Source: Owenia fusiformis (taxonomy: Eukaryota; Annelida; Polychaeta; Sabellida; Oweniidae). Taken from it: DNA of 64,000 nt. Shown here one piece after another: positions 1 to 12,674 of the stretch (within the stretch, counting starts at the first letter, position 1; each line of letters opens with the position of its first letter). The stretch covers positions 3,688,109-3,752,108 of the forward strand of contig CAIIXF020000003.1 in assembly GCA_903813345.2 (NCBI GenBank), in the 5' to 3' direction. Position numbers and translations under genes: made by a program. The notes below the pieces were generated by a model. That model made no database searches. It saw nothing but the letters and a program-made list of their open reading frames with translations, and was not told the DNA's origin.

Positions 1-300
1 TCCCATCTCTTTACAAGTATCTCGCGTCACCAATGATTTCCACTTAGGCCTATATCAGCCAATTTATAGCTGCACTATTGCCGCTTTAGTGATCAAAGTT
101 GGTCCTTTTATTGACTCTTGTAAGTCTAAGAAAATATATCTGGTGTTACATATTCGTTCAGCTATATTGAATAACAGGAAACCAAGCTTTATTCTTTGCT
201 TTTGAGTTGATAAGTATCTTGATTTTTTACTTATGGTTTCCCAATAAGATCGAAATTAGTTTTTGATTAGTGAAATGAAATTAGAGCCTTCTGTTTATAA
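1..300 (+). repeat. Dispersed repeat R1, copy A, cut by the window edge
   Basis: Bases 6-130 match 5,469-5,600 almost base for base (shared pieces include CTCGCGTCACCAATGA and CCACTTAGGCCTATATCAGC). A second shared block, TGAAATGAAATTAGA, lies near 270 here and near 5,741 in the other copy. Copy A lacks most of the CpG-rich middle part of copy B. The family is not recognised. Confidence 0.75.
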
Positions 301-609
301 TATTGACAAGCTCTCATTAAGATGTCACTAAACATCATGCCATGTTGTATACCATTGAATAAAACCGAGCAAAGATTAAGAACAAATTTAATTAAATTAC
401 ATTTTACAAAGCACTAGTGAAACTAAATAAATATAAACACATAATTTAATTAAGATATAGTTTAAGAATATAGCTAAGTAAATATTTGATTGAAACGTAA
501 AGCCTCTTGTTTTCAATTCCGGTATTCATAATAGATTGTCTAGTAAGTTTAAAAGGGAATAATGAGTGAATATATAAGCGCAAATGCCAGAGGGAGGGGT
601 GACTAAAAA
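301..609. other. AT-rich intergenic DNA, nothing recognised
   Basis: No exon-like reading frame, RNA gene or repeat copy seen. Confidence 0.5.
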
Positions 610-1125
610 CTTAAAGAAACCCAACAAGAAAAGCAAACTGTACGTGTAAATCTGTCGTAAGAAAAGTAGACCATATATATCCCAAAACCATGATCTAGCG
701 TGAAAAGAAACAATGTCTAGCATCCCCCTCCCCCTCCAATCGACAACCAATATCACAATCCAGGACCAGAACGCCAAGGGACATTTCATTCATACTGAAG
801 TCATTACAATACATGTTGAAGAAAAATTGAAAAAATGATAACTTATACTCATTACATCAAAAATGGTTGTAGATACTAGTACTCATAAAAGAGTATTCAG
901 TCTCAAATGATGTGGGATAGATAAAATCCAGTCTCGAAGTCCATAGGCAATTCAAAGGGTCAACATCCGTTTGCAAAGCCGTCATCATAATCCATAAAAC
1001 ACAACAATTCACAATGGTCACCAGGAGAAAACTATGGCTGGTTTCGATCCCTATTTCTCAACCATTAATGCCATAGCCGGGATCCACCTCAAAGGGTGCT
1101 AAGTGAAAAAAATGTGAGTTCATTG
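610..1125 (-). repeat. Dispersed repeat R3, inverted copy with an empty mariner site
   Basis: Read on the minus strand, this segment aligns along its length with 43,625-43,869 followed by 44,812-45,070. The TA at 877-878 corresponds exactly to the place where a mariner element sits in the other copy, so this is a pre-integration (empty) site. Part of it also matches 43,350-43,560. Confidence 0.8.
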
Positions 1126-4100
1126 CCAATTTATTATACCATTCCTACATCCTTCAGCTTCTCAAGTGGTAAAACTTGAAATTTCGAAATTAATGACTTG
1201 TACTTTTCAGCAAAGCCCCGAAAAGATTTCTTAAGTTTTTTACAAGTATAACCTTGACCTAACAGTTTGATCACTAAAATATGGTGTCTTGATTTGAAAT
1301 CTGGATATTTTGAACACGCCCTGCTATATGTAATAAGCTGGATACATAAACCCCATATGCTGGGTTTAGTGGAATATTGCTATACAAATGTGGGAAATTA
1401 GCAATGTCAAAATTAAAGTCTCCATGAAAATTGAGATTGTTGTTTTCAAGGACCAAAGCAAGATTCGCCCGATTCTAATTGAGTTCATCTTGACCAACTG
1501 ATGAATCCGAATTTCTTATAATACAATTTTATTTGTGATGTATTATTATAATCCTACTATTGGAATTTTTCACAAAATCTGACAAAAATAGATACGTACA
1601 TTGATTTTGCGCCGAGTTCAACATGACCCGAGAATGACGTTACAATATTGATCTCTGGATCCAGGTATAATACTTGAAAAAATATTTTGAAAGTATAGTC
1701 ATTCATCAAAAAGTATGCATTGTTTACAATGGGTTTCTGAATCTTCTGAGTCTACCCAGCTGTTTAAGGAATAAAGAATCATGTACCATTCTTTATTGGA
1801 AATTTAAAAGTACGAGTGCAGATAATAACGCTTACGCAAAATGTACCAGGCCTGAACCCAAGTACATTTTCAGGATGGTTTAGTACATGCATGGATATTC
1901 TTAAATTCACTAAAGAATAATGCAGGGTTTTTCATTGCAATTTAAATAGCATTATATATCACTCCATTTTAAATAATGACATTGTCCAGTTTGTTTTTAT
2001 GAAACCATAATGTACTGTGATGCCGTCAATATTTTATCAATCGTGGCACTGCTCGGTTCATTATGAAACTGTAATGCACTGTAAAGTAACGTTTCCACTT
2101 AGTTGACCATATACACTGAATTATTGCACTCATGCATGTACCTTATGTTGATTGGCTGAGACACATGTGGTATATTTGAATGTCTCATAATCAACAGAAA
2201 GTAAACGATACGATTGGTTGCAAGAATCAAGCTATGGTTGAATGACGGTTGAATTATCTTTAGCTAAGAAGTTTGACTGATCTTATCTAAGTAAGAATCC
2301 CATGTTAAACTTGGTATCATATCCTGTAAATCGTGTTAAACCTTTAACAATTCCCCCGATTTAGATGTTACAAACTCTATCTATAGCCGATTACTATATT
2401 CAACTTAACGGCATGCTATGTATTTATATTCAGCCAACGCCCGCATATACAATTGATTGATGAAGAGATACAATACTACTTCAGACGGAACATGCCATAC
2501 GAACAGTTAAGTAGGTAATCCCAGTTGTTTCAAGAGGGTTTAATCATGTTTTTTAAAAGTAAATTTAAGAACACATCTGTCATGAGGAAGTGTATTCCAA
2601 TATTTCAAAACTAATTTAAAGTACAGAGAAACTATGGATAGCACATAGCGCCCCCCCCCCCCCCACAGCATCATATTTTTACAGGCCGATTAACTTAAAA
2701 TATAAGCTTCACCTTTTAAAATAATGTTGTTAATAATAATATAATAGTGTTCTTTCTTGTGTTGATAAAGTGTGATGAAACATATGCATTTTCCTAAATC
2801 TAATGACACACTTGAAACACACGTGGATAGTACTGATGCTTGACAAAAGTTTGTGCCTCGACTGCTAAGTTAACTCAAAGCGTGATTGAATAAATCTGTT
2901 AGAACTATGATGGTTAAGTCTCGAATAACCAACCGGGATGTACCTTCTCTTCTTTAGGTATTTGAAGTTTAATTATTTGCTCAATGATCTTCTAACGATT
3001 GATTTTCGCCATCTGTTTTAATAGCATCATCGGAATGTTACTCATCACGTTTGAGTCAGTTTCAATTAAGATTCCTTTACAACAATACGTTTAATACTTT
3101 ATTCTGTATCATATCGATTTCATAACGGGATATGATACATGTAGCAGTTGGTACGTAACATAATTCTAAATGATCTACCTTTGCAAATATCAACAGTTTT
3201 TTTTATTTTTGCATCAAGGTATGACACTTTTTTTCCTTTAGGTCATTCACAATGTTTTAAATTCCACAGGGACATCAGGTGAATACCTTCTTAGGAATGC
3301 TGTTTGAGTCTTTATTCAATAGCTACCGTGGTATTCTAAGGGTATCATGGCAGGTAAAACGATTATCTAGTGACATGATAAAAAGCGGAAAGATACTCTT
3401 GCAATAAATGTGATGTGTTAATATGTCATGATTGAATTTTCATGTTTTTCTATGAGCCTAAATAGAAGTCATATTGCACTTCTCAGGTTTAACCAATGCT
3501 GAATCAAGCGTGTAATATGATTTTCAAAGTATTCTTGATAGCGTCATGGAAATCTTGACATCAAAAGCCCCGTAGCTTATGTTTAAATACCATCTCATCC
3601 AGGATTGTCCTACATTACTCGGATGAGTAGTTTCTTCATTTCTAAGGAGATATCTTCTGATACAAACCGTCGATTATAATTATAGATAAGATATCATAGG
3701 TACCGTATTTATAACCATCTGACGTTCTTTTGTACATTTCCCCCGTTTGATAAAGGCTCCGATAGCCCTTGGCAAAACACTATAGGTGCGAACTGAGAAA
3801 TACAATTAAACGCAAGTGAAATAGTCCGAAAGAAAACAAGATAAGACTGAGAAAGTGATGAACACTTAATCTCATCATAGGTTATCATATACTCATCATT
3901 AAAATGTTTAGTTATTTTGAAAATAAAATGCATTTGGTTTTCGGGGTTATTGTTAAATCGAGGCTTCACGGGTTCCAACTCGATATTCTGCCATATATGG
4001 AGATGTCGTGATTACCAAATTCAAATACATGCAACTGCTTTTTTGTTCACATCAGAATTTTAATCTCGAGTTTTGATCTTTTTTTCGGAATAAAAAATCT

Positions 4101-4390
4101 AAAAGGTGATCAACATATTGGTTCGTTTTTTCGGATTGCTGATTATGAATTCAACGACATTCTGACATTTCATGTTGGAAAATATCGGGTTACCTCACCG
4201 GAAGCCAATCCCCTTGTAGTCAACTCAAATGATTCACGAAAATGACATCCGTTTATCAAAAAAAGGTTGTCAAAAAGATAATGCACGGGGAATTTTAAAT
4301 GTCTTGAACAAGAATTTTAGATTTCTAAACTGTGGACTCTCAATTAATATAATTATTATTTTTCAGAATTTTATACTTTCATTTGAAAGA
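1126..4390. other. AT-rich DNA without recognised genes
   Basis: No convincing exon, RNA gene or transposon end was found. A 15-base poly-C tract lies at about 2,650-2,664. Short open frames here (for example 3,709-3,978 minus and 4,229-4,462 plus) have no recognisable motif and AT-rich composition. Confidence 0.5.
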
Positions 4391-4391
4391 A

Positions 4392-5127
4392 AAATATACA
4401 GAAAGGAGTGGTATCGATATGGAGAACTATTTGAACACACGTTTCTCTTAGACCAGTCATAAAAAATCTAAAAAATTTACACTTCGTCAATTTAATCGTC
4501 ATCTTTTGAATGGTAACAATATAATTTGAAAAATATATATATACTTTCATCTATATTGTTTTAGAAAACACATCAAACACTTGTTTTGTTCTTGGTATCA
4601 TGTTTCCAGAGTGAAATGAAACATCTTTTCGAACCTCATTGGAACAAAACGACATAAACACAACATGTTTAGGTCTCTCAATATTGTAATTGTACAAAGG
4701 AAATTTTGGTTGATTTTAAAAAAGTATCTTGTTAATGAAATAAAAGGTTTATCTTGAGTTTTATCTATTTTGGGGGATTTTGTTTTAATTTTTTGTATAC
4801 TTTTTTAAAATCAACCAAAATTTCCTTAGTATAACTATAATATTGAGAGGTCTAAAAACATGTTGTATATATGCTATTTTGTTCCAACAAGGTTCAGAAA
4901 GACATTTTATTTCATTCTCAAGAATCGATAGAAAGGAGCAAAAACAATTGCACTAAAAAAACAAAAGATGTTAACAAAAAAAGTTATATATTTCTAAATA
5001 ATTTTCGCATTAAATTGTTGTCAATCAGTCAACATTACATAAAATACCGTGTTTTTACAGAATGTTGTCAATGATTGGTTTAAGGGAAAAACATTGTTGA
5101 ATTCAGTTCTCCATATCGATACCAATC
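4392..5127. repeat. Large imperfect palindrome with arms of about 365 bp
   Basis: The left arm from GGTATCGATATGGAGAACT (about 4,410) reappears inverted near 5,100. The inner arms (about 4,665-4,735 and 4,797-4,865) are close to perfect, including AAGGAAATTTTGGTTGATTT and its complement. The spacer is about 60 bp. Outer parts of the arms are diverged and contain indels, so this is an old fold-back or MITE-like insertion, or an inverted duplication. No transposase frame is visible. Confidence 0.75.
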
Positions 5128-5461
5128 CTTTATAATATTAATCAATATTAACTAATATTTCTATCAATAAAACCATACCCCGATTCAAAAAAGGATCACT
5201 GTCCAACAATTGATCTTAATTATAGTTCAATTATCACTTCTGTGGAATATGAAAACATGAAAAAATGAAAAATACCTTTATATGTACCAATATGTCAAAC
5301 CATACAATTCAATAAAAAAAATAATCATATAAAATACATTAAATGACTTACCATAATATTTTTAAAAAATGAATAACAGATTAATCCATTATTTGTTCCT
5401 TTGAGTATGAGAAAGTATGAACAGCTCATTACCACATTCTATTTGAAGTATATATTACAAG
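5128..5461. other. AT-rich spacer, nothing recognised
   Basis: Low-complexity AT-rich DNA between the palindrome and repeat R1 copy B. Confidence 0.5.
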
Positions 5462-5790
5462 TTTCCGTCTCTTCGCAAGTATCTCGCGTCACCAATGATT
5501 TCCACTTAGGCCTATATCAGCCAATTTATAGCTGCATTGCCGCTTTAGTGATCCAAGTTAGTCCTTTTATTGACTCTTATAAGTCTAAGAAAATACTAGT
5601 GATAGCTGAGTCGTCAGCTCGGTTATATTATCTTAGCTTAAAGACAAGGTTTGTCGCTAAGTTTCTTGCGCTTATTAACTGGCGACCGGTTTTTAATTTC
5701 CTCACCTCGCGTTCTGATGAGCCAATAACGTTTGTTATAATTGAAATGAAATTAGAACGTTATTTTCATAAACATATTATTATCATAGAA
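5462..5790 (+). repeat. Dispersed repeat R1, copy B (longer copy)
   Basis: Matches 1-300 but keeps a CpG-rich middle part (about 5,595-5,730) that copy A lacks. The frame 5,401-5,805 on the plus strand is open for 134 codons, but it lies inside this repeat, begins with TTG and shows no known domain, so I do not call it a gene. Confidence 0.75.
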
Positions 5791-5948
5791 CATTGTACTT
5801 GGTAACAAATCTATAAAACAGTATGAATCTAGTACTATTGTTAATCAATTGCAAAATATAATGTTATTGTAAGTAGTAGGTCAATTAAGTTCAGGTAAAA
5901 CAAAGCAATCTTTACAAACACGTCGCTAATTGTTAATAGCGTTTTTGA

Positions 5949-6068
5949 ATGCCTTGGTCACATTTGCTCCGATTTTCACTACGGCGCCCGGGCGATTGAG
6001 TATTTTGTTCAAAATTGAATACGATACGGGCGCCGGCCGATGGATATGAGCAAATGTGACCCAGGCAT
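5949..6068. repeat. Small hairpin element (family H1)
   Basis: Terminal inverted repeats TGCCTTGGTCACATTTGCTC and GAGCAAATGTGACCCAGGCA enclose a GC-rich centre. A second copy lies at about 20,850-20,950 with the same CTCCGATTTTCACTACGGCG core. Size and structure fit a non-autonomous MITE. Confidence 0.75.
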
Positions 6069-7030
6069 CACTCAAACTGGAGGCCATACTGTATGTAATG
6101 ACCAGAAATGTTAAGGTAACGTGATGAGTGGATTTACACACGATTCTTATATCAGGTGCGCCCGAAAAGTTTAAGACTTTTCGCTCTTAAAACAACCAAT
6201 TCAAATTTGATGTAAAAAAGATGAACAAACAATATTTGGAACATAATTATGTTTTCTGATTATGATTCCTTGTTTTTATGAATTAATTGTAACGGGGTTA
6301 CATTTAGCTAGCATTATAACTCAAAATGACGTGTTAGACCCCTCTAAAATAGTGAAGACGCAATTATTTAATTGAATACCGCTTATATGGAAGTATCAAA
6401 ATAAACAAATATTATACGAGGGGTGACACTTTAAAACCAATTTTATTGGTTGAAATATCAGAGCATATCTGGAATGTCAATCTGTAGGCATTGGTCGGTT
6501 TGGCAATAGTTCATAATTTCCCATGTGATGTTTTATAATAATTAGCATAGTCTCACTCTCCCACTGCGCTCGTATTTTGGTTAGCTCATATACGAATAGT
6601 CAAAATACATTAATGAATTTATATAGCATGGGTAGACGAATCACTAAAAACTAAGTCTATTCGCAATATCTACACATATTTAAAATGATAAAATGTGTTT
6701 TCATTTGATTTCAATTAATCTAATACAAGTCTGTAGATTTATTTTGCGAAACGTTTTTCTTTTATATTTCTAATGTACTGATACATTGGAGACCCAATTA
6801 TTTAATTAAATACCAAAATAGACAAATATTATACGAAGGGTGATCAATAATATTAAGTAATTGACGCTTTATAAATGCGAAAATGCATCCATTACTTATT
6901 GATCAACCAATGTACATACCGCTATATAAAATCAAATATTTTCAGGCATTTTGTGGTATCGGATTGTCGTGATGGTTCCTGAGTGATGGGGAAGAATCAT
7001 CAACATTGTTTCTTTACATGTAAGATCGTA
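6069..7030. repeat. AT-rich DNA with an internal direct duplication
   Basis: The segment at about 6,358-6,430 (CAATTATTTAATTGAATACC ... ACAAATATTATACGAGGGGT) recurs diverged at about 6,788-6,845. No gene recognised. Confidence 0.5.
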
Positions 7031-7034
7031 GTTT

Positions 7035-7470
7035 CGGATAGTTGAAGTTTGTTTTCCTATTGTATTGTATTGTGTTGCAATGTTTTGTATTGTATAGTAT
7101 TATAGTGTATTAAATTGCATTGCAATGCATTACATTGTATTGTATTATAAAATATTGTATTATTGTATTTTGTTTACCACCAATGAAGGTGAGCAATACC
7201 TCTTGGGTATATCCCGTATATGTACAGTCGTAATTAACGTAGGGAATCATGAAAGGCAGACCCAGGAACTCCTCCTTGACGGAGCTCTGTGTTATTTTAT
7301 GTGCACTCGTACATAGTCATACAAGTAAACATCACGACCTCTTGTACGAGTTGTGGACTACTCACTCGACAGTCAACTCTGAAGTACTTAAATTAACTCT
7401 TGCCTGATTCTGGGATCGTATCCTATTGCGTAAGAGGTACACGCGCTACCGCTGAGCTATACGGGTGAAC
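7035..7470 (-). repeat. Probable tRNA-derived SINE, minus strand
   Basis: On the minus strand the segment begins near 7,470 with ACCCGTATAGCTCAGCGGTA, a good pol III A box, followed by a weaker B-box-like ATACGATCCC at about 7,413-7,424. The expected complementary acceptor stem is missing, so this is not an intact tRNA gene. The body runs about 300 bp and ends in an irregular AATAC/ATTGT tail (7,040-7,165), as SINE tails do. Family not identified; no target-site duplication found. Confidence 0.5.
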
Positions 7471-9788
7471 TTATGACATGTTTAAGAAGAAATGTTTCAT
7501 TTTCTTGAATCTGTTTTTAACACCTTTTGTATTTGCCCATTAACTCTTGTGCATAGTTGCATACATATCCAAATGTGCACATATTGATATAAACAGGAAA
7601 GATGGTTTACGATCTACCAAATTATTTTTAGAAACAGAATTTCACAGACTTTCCGCTTTATCTTATATCCGCCCGTCCCATAGGGGATTCTAGATTTGGA
7701 AACGTGATGTTGTATCTTACCGACACAAAAACTGATTTAGTGCAACATGGTTGCAGTTTTCACTAAAATAGCTAATTACATATTTCCCTCGAGAATTCTT
7801 AAAAACGATATTTATGTCGCTGGGAAGCATATTCATGTCCTAGCTGCCCGAACAGACTAATTTACATAGATACATAACTTTGTTATCCCCTGTGAGACTA
7901 AATGCACTGTGCAGCGGTACTTGGATCATTTTAATTAAATTAAGTAATGTCAAATAATGGTTGAACAATCAAAGGAGAGTTTATCCTCCTTAGCATCATG
8001 ATATACCATGACATCTCATTTCTTCTCAGCCCTGAGATGCCATGATATAATGAGCTTGATTTGGCGATCCAGGAGAGCCCAAAATTGAGGATTTTTGAGA
8101 TCTTTCATCCCAGCTCATATTTCATTTAATTGGGGTCATTAAACTTGTGTACACGTACCTGTGCTAATATCTGCTGTTAAATACAATGCCTATTATGTAA
8201 TGTATTGACATTAGGTAAATGATTACATGATAACTATCTCACTTATTGACAGTTATAACTCTTCCCATCTGATGTGCTCAGATCACAGAATATGCCTCAT
8301 AATATCAGAGCATGTTTCAGGTGAAACAGAAAGATGCTATGAGTATCAGAATGCCTCCTTAGCAGGCTTCCAGAATCCGTACCTCCTTCTTCGAGGACGA
8401 GGAGAGTTCAGAAACCTTAAGAACCTCTGAAAATGACATAACATGTTTGCATCATCTAATGTCAAATTCCAAATCACCTGATTGGACATCAAGTCTTGGC
8501 ATTCCTCACCATCTATAACGAGGGATTACTCTATCAAAGCATTCGGCTAATCCGTACTTAGATATGAATTCGTCGGTGTTTCGATTGTGATAACGTTGGA
8601 TCATTTCGGGTTGCAATGTGCCAGTGTGATTCAATTTTCTAAATTGATTTTAAATTACTTGTTCAGATCAAGCGTCAAAAGTTCCAAAGGCTCTTTGATT
8701 ATTCATTTATTTTAACAGTTCAAAACAGTTCTAAGCTAAATATTAGGAAAATTACTTAATTTGAACCCAGTCTACTTGCGGTAATCAACAGCTAAATATG
8801 CACAAATTGTAGGTCAAAATGAACTCGAGAAATTGGCAGTTAAGAGGGTGGATATAGCTGGTTTATTTAAAATTGGACAGCTTCAATATTTATATTCTAG
8901 TTGGTTATTCAGGGAGCAATTGAGGCACATTTCATCAATATCCGACATTTTGACTTACTGTTCTAGCTGGTTAAAGAACGAGGCAATCTTAATTTTTATT
9001 ATTTTACAAACAATTTGCAGACAAACATTTTCATATATTTAGACCAAAGCACCTTAAAGATGCATTTTACCATGTAGGTTTCTCTTTCAGACAATCAATG
9101 ATAGCCTGTTATTGCTCATATAATATCTCACATACCATGGATATATCTTTAGAATAAATTTTGGGTATATTATTGCCGAAATATTGAAATAATCAACAGA
9201 ACAACCAAACTCCAGAATTAAACACAATCGATTCCTCGGCTAGCGAGGGGAATGCCCCTTGAGTCACACAAACGCCCACAAGGGCCTTGAACCAGACAGC
9301 CAATCAGGTTCATGATTAAAAAATTCAACGACCAATCAAATGACAGGAGGACTTTCCTGGTGTATTCAAATTTCAGATTGAATTAATTTCCGCGAAAATA
9401 ATTAGATCGGCTAGCACAATCGTAAAATTAACACTGAAAGAGGGGGAGTCGGGACTTTTTCTATGGTAAGTAGATGGGTGAATATGGGGTGAAACACAAT
9501 ATGCAAAAAAGTCCAGAGGGGTCTTGATTGTGCTATCCTATGGCATAGAGTCTCTTTTAACATGAGCATATGAATTTCCAATATTATGTTGAAGGATGTA
9601 GATGGTAATCGAAACGGACAGGCTGATTGGATAGGCTAATACTAAAGGACAATGTAAGAAGGAAGTTGACGGAAATGCGAAACATAAGGAGTTTGATGAC
9701 ATTACCAATTAACACTACGATACATAGAAATGGACAGTCTGTACAGATTCGGCAATTTATTATATAATCAAGCTTGACGTTTATATTG
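7471..9788. other. Intergenic DNA without recognised genes
   Basis: No exon-like frame with plausible splice sites seen. Two CCAAT-type motifs occur at about 9,300 and 9,333 (AGCCAATCAG, GACCAATCAA), a possible promoter signal with no gene attached. Confidence 0.45.
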
Positions 9789-10020
9789 TTCTTCTAATTC
9801 TCTATTGCCTAGACTCGATATCAATATTCTGCTGCCTCAAGCGTTTCAGCGTAATTTTCCCAGTTGTGACATGAGTGAAATTTACTGTAAATAAGGGAAG
9901 AGAATCCAATGCATGGATTGACTTCAATACCAATTATTCCTTCACGTGATATTTACTGCTATTCTGGTAGAAATTCTGCTAAAATAAATCAACGCAATCA
10001 TGACGTATTGGAATTGCTGA
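9789..10020 (+). repeat. Dispersed repeat R2, copy A
   Basis: Strongly matches 51,358-51,560 (shared GTTGTGACATGAGTGAAATT and AATAAATCAACGCAATCATG). Same orientation. Family not recognised. Confidence 0.8.
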
Positions 10021-10725
10021 CGGTTTATTTAGAACAAGTTTTTTATTTGATGATACAAAAGCTGGGTTTGCATCTACACCGAGATTATTTACAAGCAAGT
10101 GGTATCCTTTGTAGACATACCTGAAGCTAGTTACGAGATAACCAGGTGGTTGGAGATATTGTATCATATTGAAATAAGATGTCTTGGGGTAGCTATGGCG
10201 AAAACACCCATATATGATTGGTTTAAAAAGGAAAAGATAATACCTCTATGATGTGATGAATTCGTTTGATGGAACTTCAATCCAAACGCGTATACTTATA
10301 ATTATCATACCGGGATGTTTGCATAATCCGATGTAATCCACCGGCAAGGTTATTTTAAGTTTCAATTCTTCCTCACCAGATGTTCCATGCCCAAAATGCC
10401 ATTTTGATAATCTTTATTGGGGACGTGAGACAACTTCTGTAGAGTTACTCGATTGTATCATTTAATATTTATGGACATTATTTTGATTTATTTCATTTTC
10501 GAAAGCAGAAAAAATAAAACTCTCACCAGTCTCATATTCATAATCCAAAGTAATCCCTTGGCAAGCTTTTGTTTAGTTTGATTCTTCGTTACCAGATGCT
10601 TCATGCCCAGAATACAATTTAATGCTATTAATTAGGGACAACTTCCTCGGAGTCAATGGAGAGTCTTTTATCTTTATTCCCAGTATTCCGTTTTTTCAAT
10701 CTTTGTTTAAGAAATATAGACCGAA
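10021..10725. other. Intergenic DNA with a weak internal duplication
   Basis: Segments near 10,330-10,430 and 10,545-10,645 are similar (CACCAGATGTTCCATGCCCA versus TACCAGATGCTTCATGCCCA). No gene recognised. Confidence 0.4.
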
Positions 10726-10867
10726 GAGCAGGGGTAATATTGTCGAATACACCCCGCAGGGCTAGGCGCAAACGTCTTCTGTACCCCAAAGGACCGAAGG
10801 GAGTGGGGGGTTCGAAAGCTTTTGTGCCTAGCCCTTAGGGGTGTATTCGACGATATTATACCTGCTC
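10726..10867. repeat. Hairpin element (family H2)
   Basis: GAGCAGGGGTAATATTGTCG at the left end pairs with the right end at 10,840-10,867. The stem continues through ATACACCCC and GGGCTAGGCGC. The loop carries GGACCGAAGGGAG. Similar long-stem, GC-loop hairpins occur at 19.5, 24.7 and 42.3 kb. Confidence 0.75.
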
Positions 10868-11880
10868 TGTATTACCAGGGTTTTGTTCACGAATATACCC
10901 CGGGTGACATGTTGACTTTGTTTACAGTTTGTTGAAGGCGTAAATACAGTCATATTCGAATCCTTTATATGAACGATCAATTAATTCATTATGATATTAA
11001 TGAAATGGCTTTGAATTCACTAGGAATATATTATGAAATACTTACGGAAAAGCTCAAGCCAGAACTCAATTCCTTCAAAGAGGTGTTATGTTCCACTAAA
11101 CCTTGTCGAGAAAGATTTAATTATTCGTTCTTCTCATCCCAAAAAACGTAGTATTCTTTGACATTTACAATTCTTTATGCACGTCTTGTTATCCTTTGAA
11201 GTATACGAAACAAATGTTTTGTGGAATATTCACCCCTTGCGGGTTATCTTTGCCATACGTTTTTAAGGTAATTACTCGGTACCTGAGACTAACATAAAAG
11301 GGATTGGAAACTCTATGCGAGACTTGTGCCACCCGCGCCACGATGCCATGGTGGCGCCACTTGTATTTCAAAGCGCTCTTCAAAAAGAAGATTGACCCTT
11401 CAAATAAAGACAACTCGGGATTGATCCACAGCAAACTGGTCAAGGAAAATACTCAAAAACCTTATTTTCGTGTTTATTATCATCGTTTTTGCCCACTAGT
11501 TCGAGAAAATAATAACAAAATTATTTTGACTTCATCATGTTCCGTGGCAATGTGTAATGAGAATTATCAATTTTTGGTTGAATCCCCGAGAGCTTTTTAT
11601 ATAGGCCTACGTTCACAACAATCATGTTATTGTTATAAATCATTAAACTTACGATAATGTTTAAGCTAAAAAACATAATCACGTACATTATCGAGCGGAA
11701 TTTTCGTTTGCCGTCAGGTTCGTTTTTACAATAGAGTTATCCATTATTCGCATTTTCGTCTAGCGCGTTATGCCGTTTTTTACCGGGAATGGATGAATTG
11801 TACAGGTTGGAAACAGGGGAAGTGATTCCCATAGCTGACCATATAAGAGTTTACTCTCTATCTCATCAACGAGCAGCGGG
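10868..11880. other. No assigned gene; CpG-rich block near 11,250-11,400
   Basis: The block at 11,270-11,350 read on the minus strand contains GGCGCG, TCTCGC, CCAATCCCTTTTATGTTAG and TCTCAGGTACC. Related sequence lies on the plus strand at about 17,775-17,880. The plus frame 11,304-11,657 (117 codons) has no recognisable domain. Confidence 0.4.
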
Positions 11881-11894
11881 GTCGTAGATAGCTA

Positions 11895-12476
11895 GCCTTT
11901 GCTAAGGGGGGAGGGGGTTCACTTTCTAAATATTCCAGTAGGGGTTCCCTATTGACAACTTTGGCCTATTAACTTGAAAAATGCTCAAAGTGGTGAAAAA
12001 GTGCATGAATTTGAAAGAATTTTTGGCTGGGGGAGATGAGTTCGACCCATTTCCCTTGGCTGGGCAGTGTCCACATTTAGTATCAACCCCCCTCAGGGGC
12101 GGAACTGGGAACCAACAAGGGGGGTCCCAAATTTCAGGTGAAAGAAAAAAAATTTCGCGCTTTTGCGTAAAAATTTTAGGCCCATTTTATTCAAAATTTG
12201 GACTGAAATTAAAAAATAAGGCCTTTTTGGGGCCTTGAGCCCTTTTTTGCCCAAAAATTTTTTGGGCCCTTTTTTTCTGGGCCCACCCAAGGGGGGGGGG
12301 GTCCATATCCGCCAGTGCCCCTGGCCAAGTTTTTATCAAATTCATGCAGTTTTTCAACATTCTGAGCACTTTTTAAGTTATTCTGGGCATTATTGGGCCA
12401 AAATTCTCAAAAGTGAAGCCCCCTGGATTTAATTATTTAAAAAATGAACCCCCTGTCAAATCCTGGCTACGGGGCT
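11895..12476. mobile_element. hAT-like MITE of the GTAGCCAGG type, interrupted by another MITE
   Basis: The right end GTCAAATCCTGGCTACGGGG and the inner ATTCATGCAGTTTTTCA match the intact element at 35,221-35,427; the left part repeats the family in inverted form (GTGAAAAAGTGCATGAATTT). The element is split at about 12,093/12,320 by a second insertion. Superfamily is inferred from end sequence, not from a transposase. Confidence 0.6.
12094..12319. mobile_element. MITE of the CAGTGGCGGATC type, nested
   Basis: Left end CAGGGGCGGAACTGGG; the right end read inverted is CACTGGCGGATATGG. The interior has AATTAAAAAATAAGGCCTTT, shared with 18,119-18,319. It sits inside the element at 11,895-12,476 at a poly-C stretch, which blurs the target-site duplication. 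Confidence 0.6.
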
Positions 12477-12674
12477 GCTTTGGGATAAATAATTTTGGAG
12501 ATAACCACCGCTTAAATCTGTCTGATATTTGGGCGCCAAAAAACAAAATTGGGCCCAATTTTTTTAATTTAATGCCAATCTTTTGATAATTTGGTATTTT
12601 AATCTAAAAAAAGGAGGCCAATTAATGCTAAAAAAGGCTCACTGGATAGCACTCACACAAGACATGTACTTATC
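12477..12674. other. Spacer downstream of candidate gene 1
   Basis: AT-rich, no feature recognised. Confidence 0.4.

Noticed and set aside
5401-5805. 134-codon plus frame
   Set aside because: Lies in dispersed repeat R1, starts with TTG and has no recognisable motif.
7409-7470. Intact tRNA gene
   Set aside because: The A box is good but the acceptor stem does not pair and the B box is weak; a SINE head fits better.
11304-11657. 117-codon plus frame over CpG-rich DNA
   Set aside because: No domain; its CpG-rich start belongs to a repeated block also seen near 17.8 kb.
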